From JAQBVV01 sp965249205 (GTDB taxonomy: Bacteria; Acidobacteriota; Vicinamibacteria; Vicinamibacterales; UBA2999), in assembly GCA_965249205.1 (NCBI GenBank), contig CBDFLL010000005.1, forward strand, positions 1,178,001 to 1,242,000: 64,000 bases of DNA, read 5' to 3'. Position numbers and translations under genes: made by a program. Positions 50,365-59,624 of this stretch are shown piece by piece (within the stretch, counting starts at the first letter, position 1; the number at the start of each line of letters is the position of its first letter). Below the pieces are notes generated by a model. The model saw nothing but the letters and a program-made list of their open reading frames with translations. It searched no databases and was not told the DNA's origin.

Positions 50365-51269
50365 CGCTTCACGACACATTGGCCGGGGCGCGCGCCCGGC
50401 TCGTCGCCGCGGACTTTTCTCACACGGAGGCCTCCATCGACGTCGATCTCTACGCTCGTACGATTCTGGGCTGGGACCGGACCAAGCTACTCACCGACCT
50501 GCAAGACGCCCCACCGGAGGAGCTCGAGCCGACGCTGTCGGAATGGATCACCAGGCGCACAGGTCACGAGCCGACCGCGTATATCGTCGGCGTCCGGGAG
50601 TTCTGGGGCCTCGACTTTGCCATCACACCAGCCGTCCTGGTCCCTCGCCCGGAGACAGAGTTCATCGTCGAGGAGGCGCTCCTCTTGCTGCGGACGTCGA
50701 GCGCTGAGGCCCCGCAGCGTTCTTTCGAGATCAACCAGATACCCGGCGAGCGTTTGCCGAGTGGCGCTCGCATCGCCGATATCGGCACCGGTAGCGGCTG
50801 CGTGGCCGTCGCCGTGGCCGTCGATGCGCCAACATGCCGGATCGTCGCGTCTGACGTGTCCGACGAGGCGCTTGCAGTGGCCCGCGGTAACGCCACACGG
50901 CACGGCGTGGCCAGCCGCGTCGAGTTCATCTCGACGTCGTATCTCGACGGCGTCGAGGGCACGTTCGACGTCATCACCGCGAACCCTCCGTACGTCAAGG
51001 ACGGTGACAGGGCGGCCATCTCGCGCGTCACACGGCACGAGCCCGAGGTTGCGCTGTTCGGCGGCGCGGAGGGCCTTCGCGACATCACTGGTGTGCTCGA
51101 TACGGCCCGCGGAAAGCTGACGCCTGGCGGATGGCTCGTGATGGAGTTTGGCTATGGGCAGCAGGAGGGTGTGGAAGCGCTCGTCAACGCACGGCCTGGG
51201 CTTCGGCTGGACCGCGTGCGAGCCGATCTGCAGGGCATTCCCCGGACAGCGATTATTCAACGCCGATGA
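50361..51269 (+). CDS. prmC: Release factor glutamine methyltransferase
   Basis: A 302-residue N5-glutamine methyltransferase. An N-terminal helical domain has PTAYIVGVREFWGLDFAITP, then RPETEFIVEEAL, SAM motif I IADIGTGSGCVAVAVAVDAP and the catalytic NPPY in FDVITANPPYVKDGD. A TTG start at 50361 overlaps the prfA TGA. Methylates the GGQ glutamine of release factors. Confidence 0.93.
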   Translation: MTLHDTLAGARARLVAADFSHTEASIDVDLYARTILGWDRTKLLTDLQDAPPEELEPTLSEWITRRTGHEPTAYIVGVREFWGLDFAITPAVLVPRPETEFIVEEALLLLRTSSAEAPQRSFEINQIPGERLPSGARIADIGTGSGCVAVAVAVDAPTCRIVASDVSDEALAVARGNATRHGVASRVEFISTSYLDGVEGTFDVITANPPYVKDGDRAAISRVTRHEPEVALFGGAEGLRDITGVLDTARGKLTPGGWLVMEFGYGQQEGVEALVNARPGLRLDRVRADLQGIPRTAIIQRR

Positions 51270-51628
51270 GTGATTCAGCGCCAGCCAATGACTGCCTATT
51301 CTGCAGAATCGTTGCAGGCGAGATCCCCGGCACGATCGTCTTCCAAGACGACTCGCTCGTCGCGTTCGAGGACGTCAAGCCGCAGGCGCCGCTGCACGTC
51401 TTGATCGTGCCACGGAGGCACATCGCATCGCTCAACGACCTGACATTAGACGACGACGGGCTCGTGGGCTCGATGCTTCGCCGGGCAGCCGCGCTGGCCA
51501 AGGAGCACGGCTATCACGAGCGCGGGTACCGAACGGTCTTCAACACGAACCGCGACGGCGGGCAGACAGTCTTTCACATCCACCTTCACCTCCTCGCCGG
51601 CCGTAGCCTGATCTGGCCGCCAGGTTAG
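51266..51628 (+). CDS. HIT-family nucleotide hydrolase (HINT-like)
   Basis: A 120-residue HIT protein. The start MSDSAPANDCLFCRIVAGEI overlaps the prmC stop by ATGA. The histidine triad is in GGQTVFHIHLHLLAGR, and CLFCRI is the N-terminal zinc-related pair of HINT proteins. A purine nucleoside phosphoramidase or similar activity is expected. Confidence 0.92.
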   Translation: MSDSAPANDCLFCRIVAGEIPGTIVFQDDSLVAFEDVKPQAPLHVLIVPRRHIASLNDLTLDDDGLVGSMLRRAAALAKEHGYHERGYRTVFNTNRDGGQTVFHIHLHLLAGRSLIWPPG

Positions 51629-51658
51629 TCTGGCCGTGACGGACGCGGCAGCTGCGCC

Positions 51659-52354
51659 TCAGAGCAAGGCTGACAGCTCCGTCAGACCGCGAATCACCGG
51701 TACACCCGGCGGCCGAGCCAACATGGGGTTTGGCGCGCGCTGAACAAGAATGCCGCGCATACCCACACGCTGGGCACCCTCGATGTCGTGCTGAACGCTG
51801 TCACCAACCATCACTGACTCTCCGGCGCCAACACCGAGCAGCTTCAGCGCGGACTCAAAGATGCTGCGGTGCGGCTTCAGGTATCCATGCTCGGATGAAG
51901 ACAACGCGCCGGCGACCAGCCCGTGAAGTTCGAAATGGCGCTGAAAGGTCGCTAAGCAGCGATGGGAGTTGGAAATGAGCCCCACCTTGACGCCCCTGTC
52001 CGCGAGATCCCGCAGCGCGGGCGTCACATCGTCGTACAGGAAGAAATGGCGGCACGCCGCCCATTCCGCATAAATTTCGTTGGCGCACGCGTCGAGCCGC
52101 GGCCCACGGCCTCCCATGCCCTCGATAATCCGTCTGGTGTACCGGACAAAGAGCCCGGAGTCGTACGTCTGGTCCTGCGCGTCGGTCAGACTCGCCGAGG
52201 CGGACACCACGGCATCGGCGAATCGCGACGGATCGATATCGACACCGTATCGAGCGCAAAAGCGCTGATACCCCACGCCCTGAAAGGTCGGCCCCGGATA
52301 GATCAACGTGAAGTCGACGTCGAAGAACACCGCGGTGACCGGCGTGGCGTTCAT
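51659..52354 (-). CDS. HAD-superfamily hydrolase
   Basis: A 231-residue HAD hydrolase. Motif I is FFDVDFTLIYPG (DxDxT, nucleophile Asp), motif II GLISNSH, and motif III/IV around MVGDSVQHDIEGAQRVGM. The cap between motifs I and II is helical. The substrate is probably a small phosphorylated metabolite. The start overlaps the stop of the M16 gene by ATGA. Confidence 0.88.
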   Translation of the reverse strand: MNATPVTAVFFDVDFTLIYPGPTFQGVGYQRFCARYGVDIDPSRFADAVVSASASLTDAQDQTYDSGLFVRYTRRIIEGMGGRGPRLDACANEIYAEWAACRHFFLYDDVTPALRDLADRGVKVGLISNSHRCLATFQRHFELHGLVAGALSSSEHGYLKPHRSIFESALKLLGVGAGESVMVGDSVQHDIEGAQRVGMRGILVQRAPNPMLARPPGVPVIRGLTELSALL

Positions 52355-53631
52355 CGCACCTCGCCGGCATACGGGCCCGCGACCACAATCGTGGCACTGG
52401 ACGGGACGAGGAGCCGTTTGGCCACCCCGGCGACCGCGTCCCTCGTGACGGCCCGCAGGAGACTTGGCATACAGAGGTCGTAGTCGAGACCAAGATCGAA
52501 CGTCTCTTCCGCTTGTAAGAACGCGGCAATGCCGAGATTTGTCTCCAGCGCCCGCGGCATCGACCCGATGAGGTATTGCGCCGATTCGGCCATTTCGGAC
52601 TCGGTCGGCCCATCCGCCGCCAGCGCCCTCAGCTCCTCGTCAATGGAGGCAACCGCCCGGTCAACACTGGCTGGGCTCACGCCCGCGCGGATGATGAGGG
52701 GACCGGGAATGAGACTGGCGTCGAGCGCACTGAAGACGTAGTAGGCCATGCCCTGCCGCTCGCGAATGCTGTCACCCAATCGACCGCCGATGGCGTACTG
52801 CCCGAGAATGTTATTCATCAGCCGGTGTGCGTCGTACTCAGGATCGGCACGCCGCACACCGATGAAGCCGTACGCGATGTCGGCCTGCGCCTTGTTCATC
52901 ATCGGGATCACCCGAACCCTGCGGCTGGACGATGGCGGGACCTCCGAGACGTCGACCGACGGCGGTGGCGCACCTGTCCACTCGCCGAATACGCTCGCGG
53001 CGGCAGCCATCGCGCGGGCTGGCTCCACGTCACCGACCAAGACCAGCGACAACGAACCCGGACGGAAGCGCGCGGCATGTTGCCTCCGCAGAGCATCAGG
53101 GTCGATCCGCCCGATGCTCTCGACGGACCCCCTCGCCGGACGACCGTAGGGATGATGACCACCGTACAAATCGCTGAGTACGCCCTCCGAGGCACGTACG
53201 CCAGGGTCGTCTTCATCCTGGCGAATCTGGGTCAGGATCTCGCCGCGCCTCGTGTCCACCTCGTCGTCCGGAAACGTCGGACGCATCACGACGTCGGCGA
53301 GCAGGTCGAGGGTTGGCGCAAGATCTTCGGCTAGGCAGGTGCACACCAGCGCCAAGGTGTGCCGATCGACGGTGACTGACAGCAAGACGCCTCGAGTGTC
53401 CAGTTCGTCGCCGATGCGTTCTGCTGAACGCAATTCTGTGCCGCGGTCTATGGTGTGTGACACAAAGTGCGACAGGCCAGGCGCATGCGGCGGATCGTAG
53501 ATCGTTCCAGCGCGCAGCGATGCGTACACTGTGACAGCGGGCGTGGTCTTCGACTCCTTGGCGATGACGACAACCCCGTTACCGAGGACCGCACGGACGG
53601 GAGCCAGTCCCTTGTGCCTGGCCGTCGTCAT
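52351..53631 (-). CDS. M16-family peptidase, catalytically inactive partner
   Basis: A 426-residue M16 protein. Where active members have HxxEH, this one reads LSHFVSHTIDRGTE (His-x-x-Ser-His), so the catalytic Glu is missing. The fold is otherwise retained (ITQIRQDEDDPGVRASEGVL, YGGHHPYGRPARGS, GDSIRERQGMAYYVFS). Its start overlaps the stop of the active paralogue by ATGA, suggesting a heterodimer as in mitochondrial processing peptidase-like pairs. Confidence 0.88.
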   Translation of the reverse strand: MTTARHKGLAPVRAVLGNGVVVIAKESKTTPAVTVYASLRAGTIYDPPHAPGLSHFVSHTIDRGTELRSAERIGDELDTRGVLLSVTVDRHTLALVCTCLAEDLAPTLDLLADVVMRPTFPDDEVDTRRGEILTQIRQDEDDPGVRASEGVLSDLYGGHHPYGRPARGSVESIGRIDPDALRRQHAARFRPGSLSLVLVGDVEPARAMAAAASVFGEWTGAPPPSVDVSEVPPSSSRRVRVIPMMNKAQADIAYGFIGVRRADPEYDAHRLMNNILGQYAIGGRLGDSIRERQGMAYYVFSALDASLIPGPLIIRAGVSPASVDRAVASIDEELRALAADGPTESEMAESAQYLIGSMPRALETNLGIAAFLQAEETFDLGLDYDLCMPSLLRAVTRDAVAGVAKRLLVPSSATIVVAGPYAGEVR

Positions 53632-54971
53632 TGATCGAGTGTCGCAGGCGACTCGGAACCAGCGTCGAGCGACGGTTCAAGCCAAGCGACTGTTCGGTTA
53701 AAGGGACTCAAGTGCTCGGCCGCGGCAGCGTCTACCTGGCCACAGGTCACCGCATCGATCCGCCCAGCCAGGGTTTCGGTGATCTGCCAGTTGGCAATCG
53801 TTTCGAAGTAGCCGAGTTGATGGCCGATGTTCGTGATGCTGTCGTTCTCGAACACGAGCCGGGCTCGGAGCTGCCGAGCAGCCCTTGCCAACTCGGCCTC
53901 CGTCACCCCATCCGACCGGACACGATCAATCTCGGCCAGCACTGCCTCCTCCACTCGCGCGAGCGGCGTGCCCTCTGTCGCGGTCACCGAAATCGTGTAC
54001 AGAAACGGCTCCGCTGTCGGCAACAGCGCACCCGAGACCGAAGAGGCGAGACGCGCGTCGACCAAGGCCCGGTAGAGTCGCGCGCTGCGCTGTGATGGGG
54101 GCGTCTGGAAACTCGCCCACAGGTTGAGCCCCTTGGCGCCCGTCAGCACGGCATCGAGCACGAGCATCGGGAAGAAATCGGGCTCGTACACCGCCGGTGC
54201 GTGATAGCCAAGCTTCAAATAGGCTGTCGCACCGTCGCGCGCGAGCACCAGCCGCCGCTCGCCCAGCTGCTTCGGTTCGACCACTTGAGGGCGCCGGGCG
54301 ACGTCGCCGGGGCGGAGGTTGCCGAAGTGACTGACGACCCGCCGCATGGCATCTGTCGTATCGACGTCACCCACAACGACCAGAGTCGCGTTATTTGGCA
54401 CGTAGAATCGCCGATAGTGTCGGTACAGGTCATCCCGGGACGTCGCTTCGAGGTCAGCGAGCCGGCCAATCGTGGGATGCCGATACGGGTGCGTACTGAA
54501 GGCCGCCGCTGTGAGATCCTGTTCAATCCGCGTGTCCGGATCGTTCTCACACCCTTGCAGCTCCGAGATGATCACTGTGCGCTCCGACTCACAGTCAACC
54601 GGGTCATACACGCAGTTCGCCATGCGCTCAGTCTCGATGAACAGCATGCGATCAAGCGCGTCGCGTGTGGCCGTCTCAGTGTAGGTGGTCTGATCGATCC
54701 AGGTGTAGCCATTCCAGTAGCCGCCGAATTGCTCGATGATTCCCTTGATCTTGTCGCGAGGGATGTTCGTCGTTCCCTTGAAGTTCATGTGCTCGACCCA
54801 GTGGGAGATACCGGTCTGGCCAGCCGTCTCGTCCTTCGAACCGACACGGTACCAGCACCAGACTGACGCGAGCGGCGCCGTGTGCTCCTCCTGAATCAAG
54901 ACCCGCAACCCGTTGTCGAGCACCTCTTCATACACACGCGATGGGGTCGAGAACGGCGCGAGCTGGGCCAT
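53628..54971 (-). CDS. M16-family zinc peptidase, active subunit
   Basis: A 447-residue peptidase from MAQLAPFSTPSRVYEEVLDN. The zinc site HWVEH is in TGISHWVEHMNFKGT and the third ligand Glu in ERTVIISELQGCENDP. HPYRHPTIGRLADLEATSRD and NNATLVVVGDVD are typical of YmxG/PqqL-type enzymes. Paired with the inactive M16 gene downstream. Start at 54971; the longer frame to 55190 overlaps ileS and is rejected. Location (cytosol or periplasm) is unclear, as no signal peptide is visible. Confidence 0.9.
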   Translation of the reverse strand: MAQLAPFSTPSRVYEEVLDNGLRVLIQEEHTAPLASVWCWYRVGSKDETAGQTGISHWVEHMNFKGTTNIPRDKIKGIIEQFGGYWNGYTWIDQTTYTETATRDALDRMLFIETERMANCVYDPVDCESERTVIISELQGCENDPDTRIEQDLTAAAFSTHPYRHPTIGRLADLEATSRDDLYRHYRRFYVPNNATLVVVGDVDTTDAMRRVVSHFGNLRPGDVARRPQVVEPKQLGERRLVLARDGATAYLKLGYHAPAVYEPDFFPMLVLDAVLTGAKGLNLWASFQTPPSQRSARLYRALVDARLASSVSGALLPTAEPFLYTISVTATEGTPLARVEEAVLAEIDRVRSDGVTEAELARAARQLRARLVFENDSITNIGHQLGYFETIANWQITETLAGRIDAVTCGQVDAAAAEHLSPFNRTVAWLEPSLDAGSESPATLDQ

Positions 54972-54999
54972 CCGGACATTATAGAATCTAGTGACACGC

Positions 55000-57822
55000 A
55001 TGCCTGAGTGGAAGAACACGGTCAACCTGCCGCGAACCGGGTTCCCGATGAAAGCGAACTTGCAGACCGCCGAGCCAGAATGGCTGGCGCGATGGCAGGA
55101 GATGGATCTGTACGGACAGATCAGACGCCGCAGCGCCGGGCGGCCGAAATTCGTGCTGCACGACGGTCCCCCGTACGCGAACGGCAACATTCACCTCGGC
55201 ACCGCCCTCAACAAGATTCTCAAGGACATTGTCGTCAAGTCGCGCACCATGGCGGGTTTCGATGCCCCTTACGTTGTCGGTTACGACTGTCATGGCCTGC
55301 CTATAGAGTTGCGGGTCGATCGCGAACTCGGACCGAAGAAACGCGAGATGTCGGTCGCGGACTTCTGCCGTGCGTGCCGCGCGTACGCCGAACGCTTCAT
55401 CGGTGTCATGACGGAGCAATTCAAGCGGCTGCTCATCTTCGGCGACTGGGATCACCTATATCTGACGATGGAATATGGGTATCAGGCATCGATCGCGCGT
55501 GCGCTCGGCCGCTTCGTCGAGCAGGGGCTCGTCTACAAGGGCAAGAAACCCGTTCACTGGTGCATCAAGTGCCGAACGGCGCTGGCCGAAGCCGAGGTGG
55601 AGTACGAGCCTCATGTATCGCCGTCCATCTACGTCGAGTTCCGGCTGGCACTCAATTCCGCTGACGAACTCGCCGCGCGCGTCCCGGAACTTGCCGGGCG
55701 ATACGTCTCAACCTTGATCTGGACAACGACGCCCTGGACGATTCCGTCGAACCTCGCCGTCGCCTTCCATCCAGATCTCGTCTACGGCGCGTATCCGGTC
55801 GGCAACACGCACGTCATCATCGCGGAAGCCCTCGCCGAGCGCGTTGCCGAGGCAACAGGTCGCGCATTTGGTGAGCCGGTCGCGACGTTCCCTGGCAAGG
55901 CCATGGATCGGCTTGTGTTCCGCCATCCCCTGTACGACCGAGACGCACTGGCAGTACTGGCCGACTACGTCACGACCGAACAGGGCACCGGCGCTGTGCA
56001 CACCGCGCCCGGTCACGGCAGCGACGACTTCCACACCGGCGTGAAGTACGGCCTCGACATCTATGCGCCTGTCGGCGCTGGCGGGAAGTTCCTCGATACC
56101 GTGGAGCGCTTCGGTGGTCATCGCGTGTTCGATGCAAATCCGGAGATAGTGGCAGCGCTGAAGGAGCGCGGTCGCTTGTGGCATCAGGAACCATTCGAGC
56201 ATTCGTACCCGCATTGCTGGCGGTGCCACACTCCGGTCATCTTTGTCGCCACGTCGCAGTGGTTCATCCGCCTTGAAGGGGACCCGGTCGTCAGCGTCGA
56301 AGGCGCCGGCCGTAGGACCCTTCGCGAGGCGGCGCAGCGCGCCATCGACGATCAGGTGAAGTGGATCCCTGCGTGGGGCCGCGATCGGATCTACAACATG
56401 GTGACGAACCGGCCTGACTGGTGCATCTCGCGGCAGCGGGCATGGGGGGTGCCGATTCCGGCGGTCGACTGCACGAAATGCGGCGAAGCCATTCTGACAG
56501 GGGCGCTGGTGGAGAAGACCGCCTCGGTGTTCGAGCAATACGGCGCGGTCGCCTGGTGGGAACGGCCGTTGGACGAGTTCGTCCCCGATGGGCTGGTCTG
56601 CCCGTCTTGCGGCGGCACGAGTTTCGAGCGGGAACGAGACATCCTGGACGTCTGGTTCGACTCGGGCTCAAGCCACGAGGCCGTACTCCCTTCGCGGCCG
56701 GAGCTGACATGGCCGGCCGATCTGTACCTCGAAGGCAGCGACCAGCACCGCGGCTGGTTCCAAAGCTCGCTGCTCGTCGGGCTCGTCACGCGCGGTCGCC
56801 CGCCCTTTCGGCAGGTGCTGACGCACGGCTTCCTGATCGATGTGGAAGGCCGGAAGATGTCGAAGTCCGCCGGCAACACCATCCAGCCGCAGGGCGTCAT
56901 CAAGGAGAGCGGCGCAGAGATCCTACGGCTGTGGGTCGCCATGAGTGACTACCGGGAAGAGTCGCGCGTCAGCAAGGAAATCCTGACCCGCGTGATCGAG
57001 GCGTACCGCAAGCTGCGGAATACCTGCCGTATCCTCGTTGCCAACCTGTACGACTTCGATCCGACCACGGACATGGTGCCCTTGGACCGGCTCGAGCCGG
57101 TCGATCGCTACACGCTGGCCCGATACTCCGAGGCCGCGCAGCGCATGATTCGGGCGTACGACGAGTACGACTTCTCCACGGTGTTCCAGACAATGAACAC
57201 TCTTGTGACCTCCGATCTGAGCGCCTTCTATGTGGACGTGACCAAGGACCGGATGTACACGTTCGGCGCCCGTTCGCCGGGTCGCCGATCCGCGCAAACG
57301 GTCATGTATCTCATGGCAGACGGTCTGGCTCGCCTGCTCGCGCCGATCCTGTCGGTCACGGCTGACGAGCTCTGGCGCCACCTGCCGGGCCCCCGGTCAG
57401 CGTCCGTACATCTGGAAGAGTTCCCTGACATCGACCGCCTCGTCGACCGCGATCTGCTGTCCACCTGGGACCGTCTGATGCAGGTTCGCGACCAGGTGAA
57501 TGCCGCCCTGGAGGAGAAGCGGAAGGCGAAAGTGATCGGAAACTCGGTTGGCGCCCGCGTAAAGATCTCGGCTTCGGGCCCTGTCGGGCAGTTGCTCCAG
57601 GAGCATCTCGCCGACTTGCCGATGTTCTTCATCGTGTCGGATGTCGCGCTGGAGATTGACCCGGGAAGCGCCGCCGAGGACGTGCGCGTCGTGGTCGAGA
57701 AGGCGCCAGGCGTCAAGTGCGGTCGGTGCTGGCGGTATGTGACGAGTGTGCGGTCCGAGCCTGACTGGGAGGGTCTTTGTAACCGCTGCGTAGAGGCGCT
57801 CAGCGAGCCGGTGAGCGCCTAG
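55000..57822 (+). CDS. ileS: Isoleucyl-tRNA synthetase
   Basis: About 940 residues. The class I signature is YANGNIHLG (about 59-67), the editing domain holds TLIWTTTPWTIPSNLAVAFH and YVTTEQGTGAVHTAPGHG, the KMSKS loop is GRKMSKSAGN (about 617-626), and the C-terminal zinc finger is CGRCWRYV...CNRC (about 907-930). ATG 55000 (MPEWKNTVNLPRTGFPMKAN) matches the family start; GTG 54991 is possible, and a TATAGAAT box only ~10 bases upstream hints at a short leader. The TAG stop is part of the CTAG duplication made by the IS5 element. Confidence 0.95.
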   Translation: MPEWKNTVNLPRTGFPMKANLQTAEPEWLARWQEMDLYGQIRRRSAGRPKFVLHDGPPYANGNIHLGTALNKILKDIVVKSRTMAGFDAPYVVGYDCHGLPIELRVDRELGPKKREMSVADFCRACRAYAERFIGVMTEQFKRLLIFGDWDHLYLTMEYGYQASIARALGRFVEQGLVYKGKKPVHWCIKCRTALAEAEVEYEPHVSPSIYVEFRLALNSADELAARVPELAGRYVSTLIWTTTPWTIPSNLAVAFHPDLVYGAYPVGNTHVIIAEALAERVAEATGRAFGEPVATFPGKAMDRLVFRHPLYDRDALAVLADYVTTEQGTGAVHTAPGHGSDDFHTGVKYGLDIYAPVGAGGKFLDTVERFGGHRVFDANPEIVAALKERGRLWHQEPFEHSYPHCWRCHTPVIFVATSQWFIRLEGDPVVSVEGAGRRTLREAAQRAIDDQVKWIPAWGRDRIYNMVTNRPDWCISRQRAWGVPIPAVDCTKCGEAILTGALVEKTASVFEQYGAVAWWERPLDEFVPDGLVCPSCGGTSFERERDILDVWFDSGSSHEAVLPSRPELTWPADLYLEGSDQHRGWFQSSLLVGLVTRGRPPFRQVLTHGFLIDVEGRKMSKSAGNTIQPQGVIKESGAEILRLWVAMSDYREESRVSKEILTRVIEAYRKLRNTCRILVANLYDFDPTTDMVPLDRLEPVDRYTLARYSEAAQRMIRAYDEYDFSTVFQTMNTLVTSDLSAFYVDVTKDRMYTFGARSPGRRSAQTVMYLMADGLARLLAPILSVTADELWRHLPGPRSASVHLEEFPDIDRLVDRDLLSTWDRLMQVRDQVNAALEEKRKAKVIGNSVGARVKISASGPVGQLLQEHLADLPMFFIVSDVALEIDPGSAAEDVRVVVEKAPGVKCGRCWRYVTSVRSEPDWEGLCNRCVEALSEPVSA

Positions 57823-59117
57823 CAGGCTGCTGAAAAACTCCGTGAAATGGGATCGACAGATCGATCCCGGCGTACTACCATGCTCCCAACACCGCTGAAG
57901 GGAGCCCCATCATGCGCGGACACGATGAGCAAAGCACTCACATGTTCAGCTACCTGTCGCCGGAACAGCGCGTGCCAGCCGACCATCCGCTCCGCGCGGT
58001 TCGCGCGCTGACGGACGAAGCGCTGAGAACGATGTCGCGCAGGTTCGCCGGCCTGTACGCCAACACAGGGCGTCCGTCGATCCCGCCGGAACAGCTGCTG
58101 CGCGCGTTGTTGCTGCAGGTGCTCTACACGGTGCGGAGCGAGCGGCTGCTGATGGAAGAGCTCAATTACAACCTGCTGTTCCGCTGGTTCGTGGGCTTGA
58201 ATTTGGACGACCCGGTTTGGCATCCCACCACGTTTACCAAGAATCGCGACCGGCTGCTGGCGGGCGATCTCGCGGCCGCCTTCTTTGATGCGGTGCAGGC
58301 CCACGCGCGGGCGGCCGGGCTGCTCTCGGACGAACACTTCACTGTGGATGGGACCCAATTGGAAGCGTGGGCCAGCCTGAAGAGCTTTCGGTGCCGGGAC
58401 GCGGCGGAGAGCGACCCGCCCGATGACCCCGGGAATCCCACGGTCAACTTCCACGGGGAGCGGCGGCGCAACGACACGCACCAGTCGACGACCGATCCGG
58501 AGGCGATGCTGCCTCGGAAGGGCCAGGGGAAGGAAGCCAAGCTGGCGTATCTGGGCCACGTGCTGCTGGACAATCGACAGGGACTTGTCGCCAACGTCTG
58601 CGCGACTCACGCGACGGGGACCGCCGAACGCGAGGCAGCGGCGCTGTTGCTGGAGGCCAGCGCGCCGCCGGGCAGCACGGTCGGGGCGGACAAGGGCTAC
58701 GATGTGGCAAGCTTTGTGGCCGCTGTCCGTATCCGGGCCGTCACGCCCCACGTTGCTCAGAAGGTCCGCTGGAGTGCGATCGATGGCCGGACCACGCGGC
58801 ATGCGGGCTATCACGTCAGTCAGCGGAAACGGAAACTCGTAGAACAGGTCTTTGGCTGGATGAAGACCGTCGGCGGCTTGCGCAAACTCCGGCATCGCGG
58901 TGTCGCCCTCGTGGATTGGCAGCTTACCTTCGCCGCCACGGTCTATAACTTGGTCCGGCTGCGGAATCTGGAGGCGAGGTGTCCCTGATCACCGGCCGCG
59001 CGTGTCGCCGGCCCCTTGATCGGGGCCAGCGCACAGCCGTGCGCACCGTTGTCGGTCGGTGGTGACTCGCATGATCCTTAGAAAACGGCCCGATCACCCG
59101 GGTTCTTCAGCAGCCTG
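57823..59117 (+). mobile_element. IS5-family insertion sequence, copy 2, 1295 bp
   Basis: Same length and ends as the copy at 27744-29038, flanked by CTAG at 57819-57822 and 59118-59121. The duplication regenerates the ileS stop TAG and leaves the lspA start sequence intact. The only difference seen from copy 1 is at 58574 (AAT instead of AAG). It separates ileS from lspA, normally adjacent in an operon. Confidence 0.93.
57912..58988 (+). CDS. IS5-family transposase, copy 2
   Basis: Identical to copy 1 except Asn221 for Lys221, outside the recognised catalytic motifs. Reading in the same direction as ileS and lspA, read-through from the element or its internal promoter could drive lspA-lgt-rluD. 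Intact. Confidence 0.92.
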   Translation: MRGHDEQSTHMFSYLSPEQRVPADHPLRAVRALTDEALRTMSRRFAGLYANTGRPSIPPEQLLRALLLQVLYTVRSERLLMEELNYNLLFRWFVGLNLDDPVWHPTTFTKNRDRLLAGDLAAAFFDAVQAHARAAGLLSDEHFTVDGTQLEAWASLKSFRCRDAAESDPPDDPGNPTVNFHGERRRNDTHQSTTDPEAMLPRKGQGKEAKLAYLGHVLLDNRQGLVANVCATHATGTAEREAAALLLEASAPPGSTVGADKGYDVASFVAAVRIRAVTPHVAQKVRWSAIDGRTTRHAGYHVSQRKRKLVEQVFGWMKTVGGLRKLRHRGVALVDWQLTFAATVYNLVRLRNLEARCP

Positions 59118-59126
59118 CTAGTGACC

Positions 59127-59624
59127 ATGTCGAAGCGGCTTTGGCCCGTCCTGTCGATATCCGCCATCATCGTGGTGCTCGACCAGGCGACGAAGGCGGT
59201 TGTGCGATCCCGCTTCGAGCTGCACCAGACCCTTGATGTGATTCCTGGCATCTTCACCCTGACCCGTGTGCACAACTATGGCGCGGCGTTCGGATTGATG
59301 AACTCGACGGAGTTTCCGTTCAAGACGACACTCCTTTCCCTCGTCGCAGCGGCAGCGCTTCTCGCGCTCCTGCTGTATGCGGGGACGCTACCGAGCGATC
59401 AGCGCCTCGCCCGCGCTGGTCTCGGCCTGATCGCTGGGGGTGCCGCTGGAAACCTCATCGACCGTATCAGTGCGGGTTACGTGGTTGATTTTGTGGATCT
59501 GTACTGGGGCAGCTGGCACTTCTGGGCATTCAACGTCGCCGACGCCGCGATTACGACTGGTGTCGCCCTGATGATTTGGGACACTCTTGACGTGAGGAGT
59601 CGCCGTGTACCCCGAACTGTTTAG
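59127..59624 (+). CDS. lspA: Lipoprotein signal peptidase (signal peptidase II)
   Basis: A 165-residue membrane aspartyl protease with four hydrophobic segments. Conserved boxes are VLDQATKAVVRSRF, VHNYGAAFGLMN, GGAAGNLIDRISAGYVVDFV (catalytic Asp) and WHFWAFNVADAAI (second Asp). It cleaves prolipoproteins after Lgt modification, including the three binding lipoproteins here. ATG 59127 is used; GTG 59121 overlaps the IS duplication. It overlaps lgt by 20 bases. Confidence 0.95.
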   Translation: MSKRLWPVLSISAIIVVLDQATKAVVRSRFELHQTLDVIPGIFTLTRVHNYGAAFGLMNSTEFPFKTTLLSLVAAAALLALLLYAGTLPSDQRLARAGLGLIAGGAAGNLIDRISAGYVVDFVDLYWGSWHFWAFNVADAAITTGVALMIWDTLDVRSRRVPRTV

